Assembly (NCBI RefSeq): GCF_000717025.1
Contig: NZ_JNXG01000007.1
Span: 186,001 to 250,000 of the forward strand
Direction: 5' to 3'
From: Streptomyces atroolivaceus
GTDB taxonomy: Bacteria; Actinomycetota; Actinomycetes; Streptomycetales; Streptomycetaceae
Length of the DNA stretch: 64,000 nt
Positions 58,098 through 64,000 of this stretch are shown here, in pieces. The position numbers and the translations under genes were made by a program. Position 1 is the first letter of the stretch, and every line of letters starts with the position of its first letter. The notes under the pieces were generated by a model that worked only from the letters and a program-made list of their open reading frames with translations, was not told the origin of the DNA and made no database searches.

Positions 58098-59726
58098 ATG
58101 CCGATGCGGGGCGGGCGGCTTCCGGCCGGGCGGGCGGATACGGGCGGCGCACGGCCGTACGAGCGGCTGCTCGGTTCCCGTACCGGGCGAGGAGCTGCGG
58201 CGCTGTGCGCGGGCGCGCTGCCCGCCCTGGCGTTCCCCGCGCCCTCGCTCTCGTACTTCGCCTACGTCGCGCTGGTGCCCTGGCTGCTGCTGATCCGCTC
58301 GGCGGGGACGGGGCGCCGCGCGGCGGTCGACGGCTGGCTCGGCGGTACGGGCTTCATGCTCGCCGTGCACCACTGGCTGATGCCGAGCCTTCACGTGTTC
58401 ATCGTGGTGCTCGCCGCTCTGCTGGGGATCCTGTGGGCTCCCTGGGGCCTGCTCGTTGACCGGCTTCTCGGGGGCTCGCCGTCCGTCCGGCGCTCCGTCG
58501 CCGCCGTGGCGGTGGTGCCCTCCGGGTGGCTGATGATCGAGCTGGTCCGCTCCTGGGAGGGGCTGGGCGGTCCCTGGGGGCTGCTGGGCGCCAGCCAGTG
58601 GGACGTCCCGCTCGCGCTGCGCACCGCCTCCGTCGGCGGCGTGTGGCTGGTGAGCCTGGGTGTGGTGGCCGTGAACACCGTGGTGACTCTGCTGCTCGCC
58701 GTGCCGGCGGGCCGCAGGGCGGCGGGCGCGTGCCTGGTCGCGGGAGCCGTGGGCGTGGGTGCGACGGCCGTGTGGGCGCCGCGGCCCGAGGAGACCGGCT
58801 CGGTGCGGATCGGCGTCGTGCAGCCGGGTGTGGTCGACGGCCCCGGCAGTGTCGACCGCCGCTTCGCGCGCAGTGAGGCACTGACCCGTGGCCTGGCCGG
58901 GCGGGACGTGGACCTGGTGGTGTGGGGCGAGAGCAGTGTGGGCGTCGATCTGTCCCGCGACCCGGAGACGGCGGGACGCGTCGCCGCTCTGTCGCGTCTG
59001 GTCGGGGCCGATGTGCTGGTCAACATGGACGCCCGTCGCACGGACGGGCCCGACCGCGCCGGGATCTACAAGTCCGCGGTGCTGGTGGGCCCCGAGGGCC
59101 CCACCGGGGACCGCTACGACAAGATGCGCCTGGTCCCGTTCGGTGAGTACGTCCCGGCCCGCGCGCTGCTCGGCTGGGCGACCTCGGTCGGAAAGGCCGC
59201 GGGCGAGGACCGGCTGCGCGGCAACGGCCCCGTGGTGATGGACCTGCCGGACGGACTGCGGGTGGGCCCGCTGGTGTGCTTCGAGTCGGCGTTCCCCGAC
59301 ATGAGCCGGCAGCTGACGAGGGACGGAGCCCAGCTGCTGGTCGCCCAGTCGTCCACCTCGACGTTCCAGCACAGCTGGGCCCCCGCGCAGCACGCCTCGC
59401 TCGGGGCTCTGCGGGCGGCCGAGACGGGCCGCCCGATGGTGCACGCCACGCTCACGGGCGTGAGCGCGGTGTACGGCCCCGGCGGTGAACGGGTGGGAAC
59501 GCCTCTCGGCACGGACGCGACCGAGGCAGCCGTGTACGACGTGCCGCTCGCCGGAGGCACCACTCTCTACGTCCGGCTGGGCGCCTGGCCGGTGTACGGC
59601 GCTGTGGCGGTACTGGCCGTCTTCTTCGGCGCGGCGGGCCTGCGGTCCTTCAGAACACCTGCTCCGACGCGTCCCGGACGACCCGCTCGCACAGCCGGTG
59701 AGTCTCGAGAGCGTCCTGAGCACTGA
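58098..59726 (+). CDS. lnt: Apolipoprotein N-acyltransferase Lnt
   Basis: A 542-residue membrane enzyme that adds the third acyl chain to lipoproteins. About six to seven transmembrane helices fill residues 30-220, followed by the extracytoplasmic nitrilase domain. The Glu-Lys-Cys triad is visible: LVVWGESSVGVD (Glu), RYDKMRLVPFGEYVP (Lys) and LVCFESAFPD (Cys). It ends with one more helix (LGAWPVYGAVAVLAVFFGAAG). GAGAGGGAG before ATG 58098 fits. Unlike the mycobacterial Ppm1 arrangement, no dolichol-phosphate-mannose synthase is fused or adjacent. Its last 77 bp overlap the convergent oxidoreductase gene. Confidence 0.93.
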   Translation: MPMRGGRLPAGRADTGGARPYERLLGSRTGRGAAALCAGALPALAFPAPSLSYFAYVALVPWLLLIRSAGTGRRAAVDGWLGGTGFMLAVHHWLMPSLHVFIVVLAALLGILWAPWGLLVDRLLGGSPSVRRSVAAVAVVPSGWLMIELVRSWEGLGGPWGLLGASQWDVPLALRTASVGGVWLVSLGVVAVNTVVTLLLAVPAGRRAAGACLVAGAVGVGATAVWAPRPEETGSVRIGVVQPGVVDGPGSVDRRFARSEALTRGLAGRDVDLVVWGESSVGVDLSRDPETAGRVAALSRLVGADVLVNMDARRTDGPDRAGIYKSAVLVGPEGPTGDRYDKMRLVPFGEYVPARALLGWATSVGKAAGEDRLRGNGPVVMDLPDGLRVGPLVCFESAFPDMSRQLTRDGAQLLVAQSSTSTFQHSWAPAQHASLGALRAAETGRPMVHATLTGVSAVYGPGGERVGTPLGTDATEAAVYDVPLAGGTTLYVRLGAWPVYGAVAVLAVFFGAAGLRSFRTPAPTRPGRPARTAGESRERPEH

Positions 59727-60555
59727 GGACCCGCCCGGCCCGGACCGCGTCCAGGAAGGCCAGCACACTCTGCTCGATGCCGCGCTGGCGGGCGACGGGC
59801 ACCCAGTCGCCGCGCCGCCGCAGGGTCGGCTGGCCCTTGTGGTCGACGACGTCCGCGAGGTTGAGGACCTGCCGCTTGGTGTCCTGACCCGAGACCTCGA
59901 GGATCTCCTCGGTCGATCCGTTGAGCCGGTTCATCGTGCCGATGGCCGTGAAGCCGTCGCCGGACAGCTGGAGCACCACGTGCTGCATGAGCCCGTCGGT
60001 CACCCGCGCCCGCACGACGACGTCCGACACCGGGCCCGGGACCAGGAAACGCAGGGTGTCGACGACGTGGATGAAGTCGTCGAGCACCATGGTGCGCGGG
60101 TCCTCGGGCAGTCCCACCCGGTTCTTCTGCATCAGGATCAGCTCGCGCGGGTGCTCGGCACACTGCGCGTACGACGGGGCGAACCTGCGGTTGAACCCGA
60201 CCGCGAGGGTGACGCCACGCTCCTCGGCGAGGGCCACGAGCCGCTCGGACTCGGCGAGTTCGTAGGCCAGCGGCTTGTCGACGTACGTGGGGACACCCGC
60301 TTCGAGCAGCCGTCCCACGATCTCCGCGTGAGCGGCGGTCGGCGCGTGCACGAAGGCGGCGTCCAGCCCCTGGGCCAGAAGCGATCCGAGATCCTCGTGA
60401 CACTGCGCCGCGGGAATCCGGTGGGCCCGCGCGACGGCCGCCAGCGTGGCCGGGGTGCGGGTCTGCAGATGCGGTTCGACACCGGGAAGGGTCGTCAGTA
60501 CCGGCAGGTACGCCTTCTGCGCGATGTCGCCGAGCCCGATGCAGCCGACCTTCAC
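59650..60555 (-). CDS. Gfo/Idh/MocA-family oxidoreductase
   Basis: A 301-residue NAD(P)-dependent dehydrogenase. The Rossmann start is KVGCIGLGDIAQKAYLPVL. The second conserved block is YVDKPLAYELAESERLV with the catalytic-type lysine near residue 95, and VGFNRRFAPSY follows. DDFIHVVDTLRFLV is the usual catalytic (D)xxxH region. Substrates of this family are mostly sugars or inositols; none can be assigned. It is followed, in transcription order, by the 3' end of lnt on the other strand, with 77 bp shared. Confidence 0.9.
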   Translation of the reverse strand: MKVGCIGLGDIAQKAYLPVLTTLPGVEPHLQTRTPATLAAVARAHRIPAAQCHEDLGSLLAQGLDAAFVHAPTAAHAEIVGRLLEAGVPTYVDKPLAYELAESERLVALAEERGVTLAVGFNRRFAPSYAQCAEHPRELILMQKNRVGLPEDPRTMVLDDFIHVVDTLRFLVPGPVSDVVVRARVTDGLMQHVVLQLSGDGFTAIGTMNRLNGSTEEILEVSGQDTKRQVLNLADVVDHKGQPTLRRRGDWVPVARQRGIEQSVLAFLDAVRAGRVLSAQDALETHRLCERVVRDASEQVF

Positions 60556-60588
60556 GAGGTTCTCCCTGTCGCCTTGACCAGGGCCTTG

Positions 60589-61800
60589 TCACGGTCGCGT
60601 CGTCTGCCCCTCCCTGGTCCCGGCAGCATACGCGCGCTGCGGCGGCTGCCAGTCGCAGATGCCGTGGAAGGTCCGCAGGACGAGCCCCGGACCGAGACGG
60701 GAGACGGCGGACATCAGTCCGTTCCGGAGGGCGACGGCCGGCGCCGCCGACAGTCCGGTCATCCGGGACACCTGCGCCGCCTTGCGGACCATGGCGGTCG
60801 TGCGGGGATGCCTCGCCGCTGTGTAGGCGGCGAGTCCCGCTCCGAGGTCACCGTCCGGTGCGACGTGGTGGGCGAGTACGACGGCGTCCTCGATGGCCTG
60901 GTTACCTCCCTGGCCGAGGAAGGGCACCATGGCGTGCGCGGAGTCGCCGACGAGCACGGCGCGTCCCCGGTGGAAGGACGGCAGCGGATCAGCCAGGTGG
61001 TACACGTCGTGGCGCAGCACCTGGTCCGGCTCGACGGAGGCGATGATGCCGGGGACCGGGTCGTGCCAGTCGCCGTACCTGCGCAGCAGCTCCGCCTTCT
61101 CGTCGTCGGCGGCACGGGCTCCCGCGGGGACCGCCGCCGCGGCGTAGGCGTAGATCCCGCCGTCCTTCAGCGGGTGGCTGCCCCACAGTGCGCCCCGGCC
61201 CCAGGTCTCGTGCGAGCTGAAGGTGCGGCCGAGTCCGGGAGAGATGACGCGCCAGGTGGTGAAGCCGCTGTAGGCGGGGCCGGGATGACGCGGGAAGAGC
61301 GTGGTGCGCACCTGCGAGCCGATGCCGTCGGCGCCGATCACCAGATCGGCCTCGATGTCCCCGGTGGATGTCCTGACCACCGCCCGGCGCCCGTCTGCGC
61401 GGCCCGGCGCGACGAGCCGCGCCTCCGTGCCGGTGTACACGGTGGATGCGGGCAGCCGGGCGCGCAGCAGGTCGATCAGCGCGGCCCTGTGCAGCAGGAC
61501 GAGCGGCCCCCCGAACCGCTCGGCCGCGGCGGCGCTGTCCGTACGGGCGAGCCAGCGCCCGGACGGTGTACGCATCCCTCCGTCGCCCTGCCAGGCGGCG
61601 AGGGCTCTGACCTCGTCGCCGAGCCCGATGACGTCGAGGGCCCGCTGGGAGTTGGGGGCGAGACTGATTCCCGCGCCGACGGGTTCCAGTGAGGCGGAGC
61701 GTTCCAGCACGGTGACCTGCCAGCCGCTCCGGTACAGCGCCGCCGCGGCGGTGAGTCCGCCGATTCCGCTGCCGATGACCACTGCTCGGGATGTCGCCAT
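60589..61800 (-). CDS. FAD-dependent monooxygenase (PHBH/UbiH type)
   Basis: A 403-residue class A flavin hydroxylase. The FAD-binding GxGxxG is in AVVIGSGIGGLTAAAALYRSGWQVTVLERS at 6-35. The DG fingerprint is LVIGADGIGSQVRTTLF at about 155. GD(S/A)AHAM, in AVLVGDSAHAMVPFLGQGGNQAIEDAVVLAHH at about 288, binds the ribityl phosphate. The aromatic substrate is unknown. It is divergent from a TetR gene, and the 83-bp gap between them carries two matching palindromes, so the pair looks like a xenobiotic or aromatic-compound response module. The Gfo/Idh gene follows in the same direction after 33 bp. Confidence 0.92.
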   Translation of the reverse strand: MATSRAVVIGSGIGGLTAAAALYRSGWQVTVLERSASLEPVGAGISLAPNSQRALDVIGLGDEVRALAAWQGDGGMRTPSGRWLARTDSAAAAERFGGPLVLLHRAALIDLLRARLPASTVYTGTEARLVAPGRADGRRAVVRTSTGDIEADLVIGADGIGSQVRTTLFPRHPGPAYSGFTTWRVISPGLGRTFSSHETWGRGALWGSHPLKDGGIYAYAAAAVPAGARAADDEKAELLRRYGDWHDPVPGIIASVEPDQVLRHDVYHLADPLPSFHRGRAVLVGDSAHAMVPFLGQGGNQAIEDAVVLAHHVAPDGDLGAGLAAYTAARHPRTTAMVRKAAQVSRMTGLSAAPAVALRNGLMSAVSRLGPGLVLRTFHGICDWQPPQRAYAAGTREGQTTRP

Positions 61801-61819
61801 GACTCAACCCCTCTTCGGG

Positions 61820-61863
61820 ACTACACCTGTAGTAACCGGGCTCCACGTTACTACAGATGTAGT
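61820..61863. promoter_or_regulatory. Twin TetR operators between monooxygenase and TetR genes
   Basis: ACTACACCTGTAGT (61820-61833) and ACTACAGATGTAGT (61850-61863) are two palindromes of the same sequence class, 30 bp apart centre to centre. With flanking AAC/GTT, they form 17-bp arms of one large inverted repeat with a single mismatch. They sit 20 bp from each gene start, ideal for repressing both. Confidence 0.85.
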
Positions 61864-61883
61864 GCCAGCGATAGATTGGCCCC

Positions 61884-62519
61884 ATGCCCACACGCTCCAC
61901 GCCCGCACACACCGCCGCTCCCGGCGGCTCCCGGTCCTCCGGCCCCTCCCGCGCCGAACTGATCGCCGACACCGCGCTCGCCCTTCTCGCCGAGCGCGGG
62001 ACGAGAGGCCTCACCCACCGGGCGGTGGACGAGCGGGCCGGGCTCCCCCAGGGGTCGACGTCCAACCACGCCCGCACCCGGCAGGCCCTCCTGGAGGCCT
62101 CCGTGCGCCGGCTCGCCGAGCTGGAGGCGCGGGTGCTCGTCCCCGGGGACCTGCTCGCCGGCAGCGATCCGGCCGGGGTCGCCGCAGGGCTGGCCCACGC
62201 GCTGCACCGCTATCTGGTCGGCAGCACGCAGCTCCTGGTCTGCCGCTACGAGCTGGCTCTGGAGGCGACCCGGCGCCCCGGCCTGCGGGCGTTCTACGAC
62301 GACGCGGGCGCGCGGTTCCGCGATCCGCTGGTGGCCCTGATGACAGCGGCCGGATCGGCCGAGCCGGAGCGCCAGGCACTCTCGGTCGTGGCGTGGGCGG
62401 AGGGAATGATGTTCGCGTGCGCCGTGGGGTCCTACCACCGGGCCGTGCCGACCGAGGACGAGCTGCGCAGGAGCTGCACCGAGCTGCTGCGGGGGATGCT
62501 CGGCACGGGAGCCGGATAA
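61884..62519 (+). CDS. TetR-family transcriptional regulator
   Basis: A 211-residue regulator. The DNA-binding domain (about 22-70) reads SRAELIADTALALLAERGTRGLTHRAVDERAGLPQGSTSNHARTRQALLEASVRRL, where the helix-turn-helix is HRAVDERAGLPQGSTSNH; the usual Y-x-Y(F) after the recognition helix is SNHAR here. The C-terminal ligand domain is TetR_C_6-like. It most likely represses the divergent FAD monooxygenase gene and itself through the twin operators. The ligand is probably the monooxygenase substrate or a related compound. Confidence 0.92.
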   Translation: MPTRSTPAHTAAPGGSRSSGPSRAELIADTALALLAERGTRGLTHRAVDERAGLPQGSTSNHARTRQALLEASVRRLAELEARVLVPGDLLAGSDPAGVAAGLAHALHRYLVGSTQLLVCRYELALEATRRPGLRAFYDDAGARFRDPLVALMTAAGSAEPERQALSVVAWAEGMMFACAVGSYHRAVPTEDELRRSCTELLRGMLGTGAG

Positions 62520-62551
62520 GCAGTGGTCTTGCTGATCATTGCTGGACGAAT

Positions 62552-63073
62552 ATGACCCTCATGACGACACAGGAACGGTCCCGCCCCGCGATCGACGCAG
62601 CCGAACGGCAGATGCTGGAGGGGTGGCTGGACTACCACCGCGAGACCCTGGCCATGAAGTGCGCGGGCCTCACCGACGCCCAGCTCAGGGAGGCTTCCGT
62701 CCCTCCGTCGGAATTCACCCTGCTCGGTCTCGTACGTCACCTGGCCGAGAACGAACGCGGATGGTTCCGCGAGGTACTGGCCGGCGAGGACCTGCCGCCG
62801 ATCTACGGAACGGACGAGGACCCGGACGGGGAGTTCCACCTCACCGACGCGGACACCTGGGACGAGGCGAGGACCACCTGGCTGGCGGAGATCGAGGCGG
62901 CACGGGCCAACGCCGCGAAGGTCGGGCTCGACGGCCTGTCCGTCGGCGTGGGCAAGCAGGGCAAGCCCTTCAGCCTCCGCTGGATCTACACACACATGAT
63001 CGAGGAGTACGCCCGCCACAACGGCCACGCCGATCTCGTACGGGAGCGGATCGACGGCGCGACCGGCGAGTGA
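62552..63073 (+). CDS. DinB-family protein (DUF664)
   Basis: A 173-residue four-helix-bundle protein of the DinB/DUF664 superfamily, which includes mycothiol- and bacillithiol-dependent transferases. Candidate metal-ligand histidines lie in LLGLVRHLAENERGWF (about 53-68) and in YTHMIEEYARHNGHADLVRE (about 148-167), matching the usual three-His arrangement. ATG 62552 or 62561 may be the start. The 32-bp distance from the TetR stop allows cotranscription. Confidence 0.85.
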   Translation: MTLMTTQERSRPAIDAAERQMLEGWLDYHRETLAMKCAGLTDAQLREASVPPSEFTLLGLVRHLAENERGWFREVLAGEDLPPIYGTDEDPDGEFHLTDADTWDEARTTWLAEIEAARANAAKVGLDGLSVGVGKQGKPFSLRWIYTHMIEEYARHNGHADLVRERIDGATGE

Positions 63074-63110
63074 AGGGCGGGGGCGGCGCCGTGCCGGCAA
63101 CCGGCCCGCT

Positions 63111-63635
63111 TCACGCTCCCTCGCCGGGCGCGCTCCCCCGCATGCGCTGCTCCATGCGCCCGAGGGCGGCACGGACCCCTCCGCCGTATCCGTCGTCCTC
63201 CAGCACCCCGACGGCGTTCCAGGCACGGTCGAGGTGGAGCCGGGCGGCCTCGAAGCGCTGCAGCTTCATGTAGTCCTCCGCCAGGTTGAGGTGGAGCGAG
63301 GGAACGAGGGCCCGCACGGCGTCGGTGTCCCGGTGCCGGGCGGTCGTGTCCGTGACCATCGCGCCGGTCAGGCCCTCGGCAGCCGTCAGGGCCCTGAGGT
63401 CCCAGGCCAGCTCGTCGCCCGGATCATCCTGCGTGTCGGCCATGTAGTGGGCGAGGGTGCAGCGGTGCAAAGCCTCCCCGCGCTCACCGATCTCCGACCA
63501 GATGACCCCGAAGCGGTTGCGGGCCTCTTCCCTGTCACCGGCGTGGAGCAGCATGATCGCCTGGCCGATCCGGGTCATGACGGCGTCCCCCGGCACTTCA
63601 CGCTGCTCCACTGCAGAGGTCTCCCTGATCAGCAT
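63111..63635 (-). CDS. Tetratricopeptide-like protein
   Basis: A 174-residue mostly helical protein. Helix pairs such as IGQAIMLLHAGDREEARNRFGVIWSEIGERG and ALVPSLHLNLAEDYMKLQRFEAARLHLDRAWNAVGVL resemble TPR repeats. The C-terminus is basic and ends in a short flexible tail. It has no enzymatic motif. ATG 63635 or 63578 (MTRIGQAIML) could be the start. Probably a protein-interaction module of unknown partner. Confidence 0.65.
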   Translation of the reverse strand: MLIRETSAVEQREVPGDAVMTRIGQAIMLLHAGDREEARNRFGVIWSEIGERGEALHRCTLAHYMADTQDDPGDELAWDLRALTAAEGLTGAMVTDTTARHRDTDAVRALVPSLHLNLAEDYMKLQRFEAARLHLDRAWNAVGVLEDDGYGGGVRAALGRMEQRMRGSAPGEGA

Positions 63636-63686
63636 CCGGCCTGTTGCGGTCGCTCAGACGCTAGCCGCAGCCACGGACAATCCCGC

Positions 63687-64000
63687 TCAGGCGCGGGCTC
63701 CGGCCGTCTGCCGGGTCACCTGGAGGCCCAGGTCCGGGATCCGCCAGTCGATGGGCTGGTGCCCCTGCGCGGCGACGGCCTCGTTGATCTGCGTGAAGGG
63801 ACGGGAACCGAACCACTTCTTGGCGGAGAGCGGCGAGGGGTGCGCGCCCTTGACCACCACGTGGCGGTCCTGGTCGATCAGCGGAATCTTCTTCTGGGCG
63901 TAGTTTCCCCAGAGGACGAAGACGGCCGGGTCGGGCCGCTCGGCCACCGCGCGGATCACCGCGTCGGTGACCTTCTCCCAGCCCTTGCCCTTGTGCGAGT
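63687..64000 (-). CDS. ung: Uracil-DNA glycosylase, family 1 (3' part)
   Basis: The gene enters from the right edge, so only the C-terminal ~104 residues are present. SHKGKGWEKVTDAVIRAV and AVFVLWGNYAQKKIPLIDQ match Ung, and the DNA-intercalation/catalytic motif HPSPLS is in VVKGAHPSPLSAKKWFGSRPFTQINEAV. Ung removes uracil from DNA. Together with mug at 11.6 kb, the window carries two branches of the uracil-DNA glycosylase superfamily. The N-terminal catalytic motif GQDPY lies outside the window. Confidence 0.95.
   Translation of the reverse strand, partial: SHKGKGWEKVTDAVIRAVAERPDPAVFVLWGNYAQKKIPLIDQDRHVVVKGAHPSPLSAKKWFGSRPFTQINEAVAAQGHQPIDWRIPDLGLQVTRQTAGARA

Noticed and set aside
1..64000. 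CRISPR array, IS element, prophage, tRNA or rRNA
   Set aside because: No regularly spaced repeats, transposase or integrase motifs, or tRNA-like cloverleaf sequences were noticed; the two tandem repeats found have no spacers.

Overview
This window is high-GC actinobacterial DNA, almost certainly from a Streptomyces chromosome. Codons end strongly in G or C. GTG and TTG starts are common, many gene pairs overlap by ATGA, and the content is typical of the genus: a divergent EF-Tu of the tuf3 type, an ECF41 sigma factor, a HutC/DasR-like regulator, SbcCD and a GlnR-type nitrogen box. From memory, the order bio genes, purB, tuf3, ung resembles the Streptomyces coelicolor chromosome. No IS element, prophage, CRISPR array, rRNA or tRNA was seen. 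Most of the window reads as ordinary chromosomal sequence with many small regulator-plus-target modules.

Layout. 0.1-3.3 kb: biotin operon bioB-bioA-bioD. 3.3-5.4 kb: a methyltransferase, a Doc/Fic-like toxin with a small antitoxin behind a palindrome, and a GNAT enzyme. 5.6-9.9 kb: two coupled CNNM/CorC-type membrane proteins, an SGNH hydrolase and a methyltransferase. 10.0-14.5 kb: a 15-bp minisatellite, purB, mug, a convergent terminator, then a Usp and class III cyclase pair behind alternating GAGTAA/TTACTC half-sites. 14.6-18.2 kb: an ABC-2 exporter divergent from a NarL-type two-component system. 18.3-22.6 kb: a ROK regulator, a GntR/UTRA regulator with an apparent self-operator, an ECF41 sigma factor and an alpha/beta hydrolase. 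23-31.7 kb: Tat-exported PhoD, a TM-ACT-GNAT fusion, a trans-sulfuration PLP enzyme divergent from an Lrp regulator, a DUF885 peptidase, an ATP-grasp protein, and a rhodanese divergent from a second Lrp regulator.

31.7-43.1 kb: sbcD-sbcC, an IMPACT-family protein, a CoA-binding protein, an AAC(3)-family acetyltransferase, a frameshifted remnant, an XRE-cupin regulator divergent from a DMT exporter, two left-handed beta-helix enzymes, DedA and a thioesterase. 43.2-52.4 kb: a lipoprotein-like membrane protein, MFS transporter, spermidine synthase-like protein, patatin, tuf3 with a structured leader, a DNA-alkylation-repair protein, a VTT protein, uppP and a secreted SGNH esterase. 52.4-64 kb: a 1381-residue nitrate reductase/flavodoxin/CysJ-type fusion with a GlnR box, a two-domain Usp, a second frameshifted remnant, Lnt, an oxidoreductase, an FAD monooxygenase divergent from a TetR regulator over twin operators, DinB, a TPR-like protein and the 3' part of ung.

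Most worth a second look: the self-contained nitrate reductase fusion with its GlnR site; the half-site TTACT-N4-AGTAA shared by the Usp-cyclase operon and a distant thioesterase gene; the DasR-like operator over the gntR -35 box; the Doc-like toxin that lacks a canonical Fic motif; the twin TetR operators; and two short genes that appear frameshifted. All product names rest on motif recognition from the translated sequence; no database search was run.
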